A program made the position numbers and the translations under genes. Positions 39,063 to 52,000 of a stretch of DNA of 64,000 nt are shown here, piece after piece. Source of the DNA: Aristolochia californica (lineage: Eukaryota > Streptophyta > Magnoliopsida > Piperales > Aristolochiaceae); assembly GCA_029961685.1 (NCBI GenBank), contig JARWKL010000008.1, forward strand, positions 20,741,981 to 20,805,980, read 5' to 3'. The stretch's first letter is position 1, and each line of letters opens with the position of its first letter. A model generated the notes under the pieces. That model was not told the origin of the DNA, searched no databases, and was given only the letters and a program-made list of their open reading frames with translations.

Positions 39063-41090
39063 CTTGATGCAATTATGGATATACATGGTTTAAACATGTT
39101 AAAGATGCAAATGCCCTATGGATCAAAACCTTTTAAACCAAACAACAAATGTTCATTAAATTCTCAAGTGAACGTGCGGTGGGATATTTGCCCGAGTCAA
39201 ACAAGCCATTATTTTGCCCTTTTACAAAAACCGGACCTAACAATCACACATGATTTGTAAAGTGATTTATTGGTCAATAATGCATAGCGGGCTATGTTTT
39301 TGTAAGAAATGACTTATGGATTGTGACTCAACACTCAGTTAAAAATCCCCTGCCTCCCCCTTTTCCCTGTCATCGCAAAACCTAATACATAAAACTAAAA
39401 GAGTTAGCAATCCCTAAAATTTACAGAGACTTTTTGGAATTATTTCTTTCTTCATTTGTGCAATTCCATTCCATTTTAGATATACACCTTTTTCTTAAAT
39501 CAAAACTTTAAGTTTTCACTTTCTAATTCTCTCGTAAACAGGAAGATAAAGGCAAATAGATCGCAACAGAATGAAAATTTTAGAGTTTATGTATGGAAAA
39601 AATAAAAAAAATAACAAATGTTAGTAAAGAAAAATTCCAAGTTTGCAAAATTCCACTACTTCAACCCTAATGGCTCGGAATTTGATAAGAAATAGAATTG
39701 TAATTGATGCTAACATGTTTTAAATATGGATATCCATGCTTGAAAGATGTTAAAGATGTAAATTCCCTATGAATCCAAACCTTTTAAAGCAAACAACAAA
39801 TGCTCATTAAATTCTCAAGTGAACATGCAGTGGGATATTTACTTGAGTCAAACAAGCCATTATTTTTCCCATTTACAAAAAGCTGACATAACAATCACAA
39901 ATGATTTGTAAAGTGATTTATCGGTCAATCATGCATAAGTGGCTATGTTTTTTAAAGAAATGACTTATGGATTGGGCGTCAACACATAGTTAAAAATCCC
40001 CCGCCTCCCCCTTTCCCGATCATTACAAAACCTAATGTATAAAAACTAAAAGAGTTTGCAATCCCTTAAAGTTAAAGAGACTTTTTGGAATTATCTCTCT
40101 CTTCATTTGTTCATTTCCACTCCACGTTAGATTTACACTATTTTCTTAAATAAAAACTTTGAATTTTTACTTTCTAATTCTCTCGTAAACAAGAAGATAA
40201 AGGCTAATAGATCACAAAAAATGAAAATTTTAGAGTTTATGAATGTAAAATATTAAAAACAACAAAAAAAATTTAGTAAAGAAAATTTAGTCACACACCT
40301 CAAACGAACACAAAAGTTTTGTTGTCCAAGTTTGGGAAATTCCTCTAGTTCAACCCTAATGGCTTAGAATTTGATAAGAAAGAGATTCCCTTTTCTATCC
40401 TAACATGTTTTAAATATGGATATGTATGGTTGAAACATGTTGAAGGTATAAATGCCCTATGGATCCAAACATTTTAAAGGGAACAACAAATGATCATTAA
40501 ATTCTCAAGTGAATGTGCGGTGGGATATTTACCAGAATGAAACAAGCCATTATTATGGACATTCACAAAAACCTAACCTAACAATCACACATGTTTTTTA
40601 AAGTGATTTATCGATCATGCGTAGCGGGCTATGTTTTATTAAGAAATGACTTATGGATTGGGAGTTAACACTCAGTTAAAAATCCCCCACCTCCCCCTTT
40701 TCCCAGTCATCGCAAAACCTATTTTATAAAAAATAAAAGAGTTTGCAATCCCTAAAAGTTACAGAGACTTTTTGGAATTATCTCTCTTTACATTTTTTCA
40801 TTTCCATTTTTATTTTAGATGTACACTATTTTCTTAAATCAAAACTTTGAAATTCCACTTTCTGATACTCTTGTAAACAAGAACATAAAGGCAAATAGAT
40901 CACAACAAAATGAAAATTTTTGAATTTATGTATGGAAAACATTAAAAACAATAACAATTGTTAGTAAAGAAAATTTATTCACACACCACAAACAAACACA
41001 AAAGTTTTGTTGTCCAAGTTTGGAAAATTCCAAAAGTTCAACCATATGGACTTAGAATTTGATAAGAAAGAGACTTCTAATTGATCCTAA
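39063..41090. repeat. Q-S-P trimer, copy 1 (2028 bp)
   Basis: Q is at 39063 with an altered dyad arm (AACTTGATGCAATTATGG), S at 39714 (CTACTTCAACCC and GGCTCGG before it, AAATTCCCTATG after it) and P at 40404 (TCCCTTTTCTATCC, GAATGAAACAAGCC). R is absent. The segment before the S dyad carries the text that in the tetramer precedes R (ATATACACCTTTTTC, CTTTAAG) and lacks the 10-bp duplication, so the exchange joined pre-R to pre-S between about 39540 and 39650. The Q unit is 651 bp because GTAAAGAAAA joins ATTCCAAG near 39634. Confidence 0.8.
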
Positions 41091-43155
41091 CTTGATGCAA
41101 TTATGGATATGCATGGTTTAAACATGTTAAAGATGCAAATTCCCTATGGATCAAAACCTTTTAAACCAAACAACAAATGTTCATTAAATTCTCAAGTGAA
41201 CGTGCGGTTGGATGTTTGCCCGAGTCAAACAAGCCATTATTTTGCCCATTTACAAAAACCGGACCTAACAATTACACATGATTTGTAAAGTGATTTATTG
41301 GTCAATCATGCGGAACGGGCTATGTTTTTGTAAGAAATGACTTATGGATTGTGACTCAACACTCTTTTAAAAATCCCATGCCTCCCCCTTTTCCCTGTCA
41401 TCGCAAAACCTAATACATAAAACTAAAAGATTTAGCAATCCCTAAAATTTACAGAGACTTTTTGGAATTATCTCTTTCTTCATTTGTGCATTTCCATTAC
41501 ATTTTAGATATACACCTTTTTCTTAAATAAAAACTTTAAGTTGTCACTTTCTGATTCTCTCGTAAACAAGAAGATAAAGGCAAATAGATCACAACAGAAT
41601 GAAACTTTTAGAGTTTATATATGGAAAAAATAAAAAACAATAACAAATGTTAGTAAAGAAAATTTATTCATACTTTACAAACGAACACAAAATTTTTGTA
41701 TTCCAAGTTTGCAAAATTCCACTACTTCAACCCTAATGGCTCGGAATTTGATAAGAAATGGAATTGTAATTGATCCTAACATGTTTTAAATATGGATATC
41801 CATGCTTGAAACATGTTAAAGATGTAAATTCCCTATGGATCCAAACCTTTTAAAGCAAACAAAAAATGCTCATTAAATTCTCGAGTGAACATGCAGTGGA
41901 ATATTTACCCGAGTCAAACAAGCCATTATTTTTTCCATTTACAAAAAGCTGACATAACAATCACAAATGATTTGTAAAGTTAATTATAGGTCAATCAGGC
42001 ATACATGGCTATGTTTTTGAAAGAAATAACTTATGGATTTGGCGTCAACACATAGTTAAAAATCCCCCACCTCCCCCATTTCTTGATCATTACAAAACTT
42101 AATATATAAAAACTAAAAGAGTTTGCAATCCCTTAAAGTTAAAGAGACTTTTTGGAATTATCTCTCTCTTCATTTCTTCATTTCCACTCCACTTTAGATT
42201 TACACTATTTTCTTAAATAAAAACTTTGAATTTTCAATTTCTAATTCTCTCGTAAACAAGAAGATAAAGGCTAATAGATCACAATGAAATGAAAATTTTA
42301 GAGTTTATGAATGAAAAATATTAAAAACAATAAAAAATGTTAGTAAAGAAATTTTATTCACACACCTCAAACGAACACAAAAGTTTTGTTGTCCAAGTTT
42401 GGGAAATTCTTCTAGTTCAACCCTAATGGCTTAGAATTTGATAAGAAAGACATTCCCTATTTGATCCTAACATGTGTTAAATATGGATATGCATGGTTGA
42501 AACATGTTAACGATATCAATGCCCCATGGATCAAAACCTTTTAAAGGGAACAACAAATGATCATTAAATTCTCAAGTGAACGTGCGGAGGGATATTTACC
42601 TGAGTCAAATAGGCCATTATTTTGCACATTTAAAAAAACCTGACCTAACAATCACACATGATTTGTAAAGTGATTTATCGGTCATACGTAATGGGTTTTG
42701 TTTTATTAAGAAATGACTTATGGAGTGGGAGTCAACACTCAGTTAAAAATCCCCCACCTCCCCCTTTTCCCAATCATCCCAAAACCTAATATATAAAAAA
42801 TATAAGAGTTTGCAATTCCTAAAAGTTACAGAGACTTTTTGGAATTATCTCTCTCTACATTTTTTCATTTCCATTTGATTTTAGATGTACACTATTTTCT
42901 TAAATCAAAACTTTGAGTTTCCATTTTCTGATTCTCTTGAAAACAAGAAGATAAAGGCAAATAGATTACAACAAAATGAAAATTTTCTAGTTTATGTATG
43001 GAAGACATTAAAAAAAATAACAATTTTAGTAAAGAAAATTTATTCATACACCACAAACGAACACAAAAGTTTTGTTGTCCAAGTTTGGGAAATTCCACAA
43101 GTTCAACCCTAATGGCTCAGTATTTGATAAGAAAAAGATTTCTAATTGATCCTAA
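41091..43155. repeat. Q-S-P trimer, copy 2 (2065 bp)
   Basis: Q is at 41091 with the same altered arm AACTTGATGCAATTATGG as at 39063, S at 41780 and P at 42471. It matches trimer copy 1 closely over most of its length, including CTGTCATCGCAAAACC, GTTGTCACTTTCTG against GTTTTCACTTTCTA, and TCAACACATAGTTAAAAATC. The 38-bp loss near 39634 in copy 1 is absent here, so that loss postdates the trimer. Confidence 0.8.
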
Positions 43156-45153
43156 CCTGTTTTAAATATAGATGTGTATGGTTGAAACATGTTAAAGATA
43201 CAAATGGCCTATGGATACAAACCTTTTAAAGGGAACAACAAATGATAATTAAATTCTCAAGTGAACGTGCGGTGCGATATTTACCTGAGTCAAACATCCC
43301 ATTGTTTTGCCCATTTAAAAAAAGCTAACCTAACAATCATGGATGATTTTTAAAGTGATTTGTCGGTCAATCATGCGAAATGGGCTACGTTTTAGTAAAA
43401 AATGACTTATTGTTTGGGAGTCAACACTCAGTTAAAAATCCCCCGCCTCCCCCTTTTCCCAATCATCCCAAAACCTAATATTCCTAAAAGTTACAGAGAC
43501 TTTTTGGAATTATCTCTCTCTACATTTTTTCATTTCCATTTGATTTTAGATGTACACTATTTTCTTAAATCAAAACTTTGAGTTTCCACTTTCTGATTCT
43601 CTTGAAAACAAGAAGATAAAGGCAAATAGAATACAACAAAATGAAATTTTTTTAGTTTATGTATGGAAAACATTAAAAAATAGCAATTGTTAGTAAAGAA
43701 AATTTATTCACACACCACAAACAAACACAAAAGTTTTGTTGTCCAAGTTTGGGAAATTCCACAAGTTCAACCCTAATAGCTTAGAATTTGATAAGAAAAA
43801 GATTTTTAATTGATCCTAACCTGTTTTAAATATAGATGTGCATGGTTGAAACATGTTAAAGATACAAATGGCCTATGGATCCAAACCTTTTAAAGCGAAC
43901 AACAAATGATCATTAAATTCTCAAGTGAACGTGCGGTGCTTACCCGAATCAAACAAGCCATTGTTTTACCCATTTAAAAAAAGCTGACCTAACAATCATG
44001 GATGATTTTTAAAGTGATTTGTTGGTCAATCATGCGAAATGGGCTACGTTTTAGTAAGAAATGACTTATGGATTAGGAGTCAACACTCAGTTAAAAATCC
44101 CCCGCCTCCCCCATTTCTTGATCATCACAAAACCTAATATATAAAAACTAAAAGAGTTTCCAATCCCTAAAATTGACAGAGACTTTTTGGAATTATCTCT
44201 CTCTACATTTGTGCATTTCCATTCCATTTTAGATATACACTTTTATCTTTCTCTCGTAAACAAGAAGATAAAGGCAAATAGATCACAACAAAATGAAAAT
44301 TTTAGAGTTTATGGATGGAAAAAAAAAAGAAACAATTTAACATGAAAAAAATTTATTCACACACAACAAACAAACACATAAGCTTTGTTTTCCAAGTGTG
44401 GGAAATTCCACTAGTTCAACCCTAGTGGCTTAGAATTTGATAAGAAAAAGATTTCTAATTGATCCTTACATGTTTCAAATATGGTTATGCATGGTTGAAA
44501 CATGTGAAAGATACTAATGGCCTATGGATCCAAACCTTTTAAAGTGAACAACATATGATCATTAAATTCTCAAGTGAACGTGCGGTGTGATATTTACCCG
44601 AGTCGACAAGCCATTGTTTTGCCCATTTAAAAAAAGCTAGCCTAACAATCATGGATGATTCGTAAAGTGATTTATCTATCAATCATGCGAAATGGGCTAC
44701 ATTTTAGTAAGAAATGACTTATGGATTGAGAGTCAACACTTAGTTAAAAATCCCCCGCTTCCCCCTTTTTCCGATCATCGCAAAACCTAATATATAAAAA
44801 CTAAAAGAGTTTACAATACGTAAAATTTACGAAAACTTTTTGGAAATATCACTCTACATTTATGCATTTCCATTCCATTTTAGATATACATTTTTTTTTA
44901 AATCAAAACTTTCAGTTTTCAATTTCCCATTTTCTCGTAAACAAGAAGATAAAGGCAAATAGATCACAAAAAAATGAAAATTTTAGAGTTTATGTATGGA
45001 AAAAATTAAAAACAAAAACAAATTAAAGTGAAGAAAATTTTTCACACACCACAAACGAACACAAAGGTTTTGTTTTCCAAGTTTGGGAAATTACACTAGT
45101 TCAACCCTAATGGTTAGGAAATTGAAAAAGAAGAGATTTCTAAATGATCCTAA
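43156..45153. repeat. Run of three T-type monomers
   Basis: Units at 43156, 43820 and 44469 (664, 649 and 685 bp) share TTTAAAAAAAGCTA or TTTAAAAAAAGCTG, AATCATGGATGATT, ATGCGAAATGGGCTAC and GTTTTAGTAA. The first two also share AACCTGTTTTAAATATAGATG. Unit 1 lacks about 24 bp at 43481 (AATATTCCTAAAAG), taking out the TATA-like motif. Unit 2 lacks about 30 bp near 44247 (CACTTTTATCTTTCTCTC). CATGGATGATT is also the g marker of the left domain. Confidence 0.75.
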
Positions 45154-48100
45154 TATGTTTTAAATATGGATATACATGGTTGAAACATGCTAAAATACAA
45201 ATGCCCTATGGATCCAAACCTTTTATAGCGAACAACAAATGATTATTAAATTCTCAAATGAACGTGCGGTGGGATATTTACCTGAGTCAAACAAGCCATT
45301 ATTTTGCCCATTTACAAAAACCTGACCTAACAATCACACATGATTTGTAAAGTGATTTATTGATCATGCATAACGGGCTATGTTATTTTAAAGAAATGAC
45401 TTACGGATTGGGAGTCAACACTCAATTAAAAACCCCCTGCCTCCCCTTGTTCCCGATCATCGCAAAACCTAATATATAGAAACTAAAAGATTTTGCAATC
45501 CCTAAAATTTATAGAGAATTTTTGGAATTAGCCCTCTCTACATTTTTGCATTTCCATTCCATTTTATAGGTACACTTTTTGTTAAATTAAAATTTTGAGT
45601 TTTCACTTTCGGATTCTCTCATAAACAAGAACAAAAAGGCAAATAGATCACAACAAAATGAAACTTTTAGAGTTTATGTATGGAAAAAAATAAAAAAAAC
45701 AAAAAATTTAAGTAAATAAAATTTATTCACACACCACAAACGAACACAAAAGTTTTCTTGTCCAAGTTTTGCGAAATTCAACTAGTTCAACCCTAATGGC
45801 TTGGAATTTGACAAGAAAGAGATTTCTAATTGATCCTAACATGTTTTAAGTATGAATATGCATGCTTGAAACATGTTAAAGATGCAAATACCCTATGCAT
45901 CCAAAAATTTTAAATAGAACAACAAATGTTCATTAAAATCTCAAGTGAACATGCGGTGGGATATTTACCCGAGTCGAACAAGCCATTATTTTGCTCATTT
46001 ACAAAAAGTTGACCTAACATTCCCAGATGATTTATAATGTGATTTTTTGATCAATCATGCAAAACGGGCTATGTTTTTGAAAGAAATGACTTATGGATTG
46101 TTAGTCAACACTCAGTTAAAAATCCCCCGCCTCCCCCTTTTCCCGATCATCGCAAAACCTAATATATAAAAACTAAAAGAGTTTGCAATCCAAAAAATTT
46201 ACATAGAATTTTTGGAATTATCTCTCTCTAAATTTGTGCAATTCAATTCCATTTTAGATATACACATTTTTTGTAAATCAAAACTTTAAGTTTTCACTTT
46301 CTGATTCTCTCTTAAACATGAAGATAAAGGCAAATAGATCACAACAAATTAAAAATTTTAGAGTTAACGTATGGAAAAAATTAAAAACAATAAAAATGAA
46401 AGTAAAGAAAATATATTCACACACGACAAATGAACACAAAAGTTTTGTTGTCTTAGTTTGGGAAATTCCACTAGTTCAACCCTAATGTGGTGGGATATTT
46501 GCCCGAGTCAAACAAACCATTATTTTGCCCATTTACAAAAACCTGACCTAACAATCACACATGATTTTTAAAGTGATTTATCGGTCAATCATGCATAACA
46601 AGCTATGTTTTTTTAACAAATAACTTATGGATTGGGAGTTTACACTCAGTTAAAAATCGCCCGCCTCCCCCTTTTCTCGATCATTGAAAAACCTTGTAAA
46701 TAAAAACTATAAACGTTCGCAATCCCTAAAAGTTAGGGAGACCTTTTGAAATTATCTCCCTCTACATTTGTGCATTTTCATTCCATTTTAGATGTACTTT
46801 TTTTATTAAATCAGAACTTGGAGTTTTCACATTCCGATTCTCTCGTAAACACTCGTAAACAAAGAAGATAAAGGCAAATACATCACAACAAAATGAAATT
46901 TTTAGAGTTTATGTACGGAAAAAATAAAAAATAATAAAATATACAATTAAAGAAAATTTATTCACACACCACAAACGAACACAAAAGTTTTGTTGTCCAA
47001 GTTTGTGAAATTTCACTACTTCAACCTTATGCCTCGGAATTTGATAAGAAATAGATTTCTTATTTATCCTAACATGTTCTAAATATGGATATGCATGCTT
47101 GAAACATGTTAAAGATGCAAATGCCCTATGGATCCAAACTTTTAAAGCAAACAACAAATGCTCATTAAATTCTCAAGTGAATGTGCGGTGGGATATTTAC
47201 CAGAGTCAATGAAACCATTATTTTGCCCATTTACAAAAAGCTGACATAACAATCATAGATGATCTGTAAAGTGATTTATCGGTCAATCATGCATCACGGG
47301 CTATGTTTTTGTAAGAAATCACTTATGGATTGGGAATCAACACATAGTTAAAAATCAATCGCCTCCCCCTTTTCCCAATCATTACAAAACCTAATATATG
47401 AAAACTAAAAGAGTTTGCAATCCCTTAAAGTTAAAAAGAATTTTTGGAATAATCGTTCTCAACATTTGTGCATTTCCATTCCATTTTAGATGTACACTAT
47501 TTTCTTAAATCAAAACTTTGAGTTTTCACTTTCAAATTCTCTCGTAAACAAGAAGATAAAGGCTAATAGATCACAGCAAAATGAAAATTTTAGAGTTTAT
47601 ATATAGAAAATATTAAAAATAGTAACAAATGTTAGTAAAGAAAATTTATTCACACACCACAAACGAACAAAAAAGTTTTGTTGTCCAAGTTTTGGAAATT
47701 CCTCTAGTTCAACCCTTACGGCTCAAAATTTGACAAGAAAGAGATTTCTAATTGATCCTAACATGTTTTAAATATGGATATGCATGGTTGAAACATGTTA
47801 AAGATACAAATGCCCTATGGATCCAAACATTTTAAAATGAGCAACAAATGAACATTGAATTCTCAAGTGAACGTGTTTACCCGAGTCAAACAAGCCATTA
47901 TTTTGCCCATTTACAAAAACCTGACCTAACAATCACCCTTGATTTGTAAAGTGATTTATCGGTCATGCGTAACAGGCTATGTTTTTTGTAAGAAATAACT
48001 TACGGATTGGGAGTCAACACTCAGTTAAAAATCCCATGCCTCCCCTTTTCCCAATCATCGCAAAACCAAAGATATAAAAACTAAAAGAGTGTACAATCCC

Positions 48101-49090
48101 AAAAAGTTACCAAAAAGTTACTGAGACTTTTTGGAATTAGCCCTCTCTTCATTTTTTCATTTCCATTCCATTTTATAGGTACACTTTTTTCTTAAATTAA
48201 AACTTTGAGTTTTCACTTTCCGCTTCTCTCGTAAACAAGAAGAAAAAGGCAAATAGATCACAACAAATGTAAGTAAACAAAATTTATTCACACACCAAAA
48301 ATGAACAGAAAAGTTGTTTTGTCCAAGTTTGGAAAATTCCACTAGTTCAACCCTAATGGCTTTTAATATTGTAAGGAAGAGATTTCTAATTGATCCTAAC
48401 ATGTTTTAAATATGGATATGCATGCTTGAAACATGTTAAAGATGCAAATGCCCTATGGATCCAAACCTTTTAAAGCAAACAACAAATGCTCATTAAATTC
48501 TGAAGTGAACGTGTGGTGGGATATTTATCCGAGTCAAACAAGCCATAATTTGCCCATTTACAAAAAGCTGACGTAACAATCACAGATGATTTGTAAAGTG
48601 ATTTATCGGTCAATCATGCATAACAGGCCATGTTTTTTTTTAAGAAATGACTTATGGATTGGGAGTCAACACACAGTTAAAAATCCCCTGCTTCCTCCTT
48701 TTCCCGTTCATTAAAAAACCTAATATATAAAAACTAAAAGAGTTTGCAATCTCTTAAAGTTAAAGAGACTTTTTGGAATTATCTCTCTGTACATTTGTGC
48801 ATTTCCATTAAATTTTAGATGTACACTATTTTCTTAAATCAAAACTTTGAGTTTTTACTTTAAGATTCTCTCGTAAACAAGAAGATAAAGGCAAATAGAT
48901 CACAACAAAATGAAAATTTTAGAGTTTACGAAGGGAAAACATTAAAAACAATAACAAATTTTACTAAAGAAAATGTATTTACACACCACAAACGAACACA
49001 AAAGTTTTGTTGTCCAACTTTGGGAAATTCCTCTAGTTCAACCCTAAAGGCTTAGAATTTGATAAGAAAGAGATTTCTAATTGATCCAAA
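45154..49090. repeat. Six monomer equivalents, with S-like and P-like pairs
   Basis: Landmarks are at 45154, 45840, one deleted near 46487, 47073, 47762 and 48400; the next block starts at 49091. At 46487 CCCTAATG joins TGGTGGGATATTT, losing about 143 bp with the dyad and BamHI site. Units 47073 and 48400 are S-like (GACATAACAATC or GACGTAACAATC, CCCTTAAAGTTAAA or CTCTTAAAGTTAAA) and are each followed by a P-like unit, giving a repeat of about 1.33 kb. The unit ending at 48400 lost about 45 bp at 48264 (ACAACAAATG joined to TAAGTAAAC) and has a 13-bp tandem duplication of AAAAAGTTACC near 48099-48121. Confidence 0.6.
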
Positions 49091-52000
49091 CATATTTTAA
49101 ATATGGATATGCATGGTTGAAAAATGTTAAAGATACAAATGCCCTATGGATTCAAACCTTTTAAAGCGGACAACAAATGATCATTAAATTCTCAAGTGAA
49201 CGTGCGGTGGGATATTTACCCTAGTCAAACAAGCCATTATTTTGCCCATTTACAAAAACCTAACCTAATAAATAACACATGATTTTTAAACTGATTTATC
49301 AGTCAATTATGAGTAACGTGCTATGTTTTTGTAAGAAATGACTTATGGATTGGGAGTCAACCCTCAGTTAAAAGAGTTTGCAATCCCTAAAATTTACAGA
49401 GACTTTTTGGAATTAGCCCTCTATACATTTTTGCATTCCCATTCTAGTTTATAGGTACACGTTTTTCTTAAATTAAAACTTTGAGTTTTCACTTTCCGAT
49501 TATGTCGTAAACAAGAAGACATAGGCAAATAGATCATAACAAAATGAAAATTTTAGAGTTTATAAATGGAAAAAATTTAAAACAATAAAAATTAAATTAA
49601 ATAAAATTTATTCACACACCACAAACAGACACAAAAGTTTTGTAGTCCAAGTTTGGGAAATTCCATTAGTTCAACCCTCATGGCTTGGAATTTGAAAAGA
49701 AAGAGATTTATAATTGATCCTCACATGTTTTAAATATGGATATGCATGCTTGAAACATGTTAAAGATGCAAATGCCGTATGGATGCAAACCTTTTAAAGT
49801 GAACAACAAATGCTCATTAAATTCTCAAGTGAACGTGCGGTGGGATATTTACCCGTGTCAAACAAGCCATTATTTTGCCCATTTACAAAAAGCTGACCTA
49901 ACAATCGTATATGATTTGTAAAGTGATTTATCGGTCAATCATGTGTAACTGGCTATGTTTTGGTGAGAAATGACATATGGATTGGGAGTCTACACTCAGT
50001 TAAAAATGGCCCGCATCCCCGTTTTCTCGATCATCACAAAACCTAATATATAAAAAATAAAAGTGTTTGCAATCCCTAAAAGTTATAGAGACTTTTTTGA
50101 ATTATCTCTTTCTACACTTGTGCATTTTCATTCCATTTTAGATGTACACTTTTTTCTTAAATCAAAACTTTGAGTTTAACTTTCCGATTCTCTTGTAAAC
50201 ACTGGTAAACAAGAAGATAAAGGCAAATAGTTCACAACAATATGAAAATTTTTGAGTTTATGTAAAGAAAAAATTAAAAATAATAACAAATGTAATTAAA
50301 GAAAATTTATTCACACACCACAAACAAACACAAAAGTCTTGTTGTCCAAGTTTGCGAAATTCCACTACTTCAACCCTAATGGCTAGGAATTCGATAAGAA
50401 AGAGATATCTAACTGATCCTAACATGTTTTAAATATGAATATGCATGGTTGAAACATGTTAAAGATGCAAATGCCCTATGGACCAAACCGTTTAAAGCAA
50501 AAAACAAATGCCCTCTAACTTCTCAAGTGAACGTGCGGTGGAATATTTACCCGAGTCAAACAAGCCATTATTTTGCCCATTTACAAAAATCTTACCTAAA
50601 AATCTCAGATGATTTGTAAAGTGATATATTGGTCAATCATGCGTAACGGGCTTTGTTTTTTTAAGAAATGACTTATAGATTGGGAGTCAACAGTCAGTTA
50701 ATAATCTCCTGCCTCCCCCATTTCTTGATCATCGCAAAACCTAATATATCGAAAGTAAAAGAGTTTGAAATTCCTAAAATTTAGAGAGACTTTTTGGAAT
50801 TATCTCTCTCTATATTTGTGCATTTCCTTTTGATTTTAGATTTACACTTTTTCCTTAAATAAAAAATTTGAGTTTTCAATTTCTGATTCTCTCGTAAACA
50901 AGAAGATACAGGCAAATAGATCACAACAAAATGAAAATTTTTGAGTTTCTGTATGGAAAAAATTAAAAACAATAACAAATTTTATTAAAGAAAATTTTTT
51001 CACACACCACAAACGAACACAAAAGTTTTGTGGTGCAAGTTTTGAAAATTCCACTAGTTCAACCCTAATGGCTTAGAATTTGATAAGAAAGAGATTTCTA
51101 ATTGATCCTGACATGTTTTAAATATGGATGTTCGTAGTTGAAACATGTTAAAGATCTAAATGCCCTTTGGATCCAAACATTTTAAAGCGAACAACAAATG
51201 TTCATTAAATTCTCAAGTGAACGTACAGTGGGATATTTACCCATGTTATACAAGAAATTTTTTTGCCGATTTACAAAAAGAAGACCGAACAATCACAACG
51301 GATTTAATGAACATTTGTCGGTCAATCATGTGAAATAGGCTATGTATTTTTAAGAAATGAGTTATGGATTGGAAGTCTACACTCAGTTAAAAATCCCCTG
51401 CCTCTGCCTATTGTTGATCCTCGCAAAACCTAATATCTAAAAACAAGAAGAGTTTGCAATCCCTAAAAGTTACATAGACTTTTTTCAATTATCTCTCTCT
51501 ACATTTGAGTATTTCCATTCCATTTTAGATGTACACTTTTTTCTTAAATCAAAACTTTGAGTTTTCACTTTCTGATTCTCTCGTAAACACTCGTAAACAA
51601 GAACATAAAGGCAAATAGATCACAACAAAATGAAAATTTTAGAGTTTCTGTATGGAAAAAATAAAAAAAAAATAACAAATGTTAGTAAAGAAAATTTATT
51701 TACACACCACAAACGAACACAAAAGTTTTGTAGTCCAAGTTTTGGAAATTCCACTTGCTCAACCCTAATGGCTTAGAATTTGATAAGAATGAGACTTCTA
51801 ATTGATCCTAACATGTTTTAAATATGAATATGCATGGTTGAAACATCTTAAAGATGCAAATGCCTTATGGATCCAAACCTTTTAAATCAAACAAAACATA
51901 TCCATTAAATTCTCAAGTGGACGTGCGGTGGGATATTTGCCCGAGTTAGACAAGCCAATATTTTGCCCATTTACAAAAACCGGACCTAACAACCACACAT

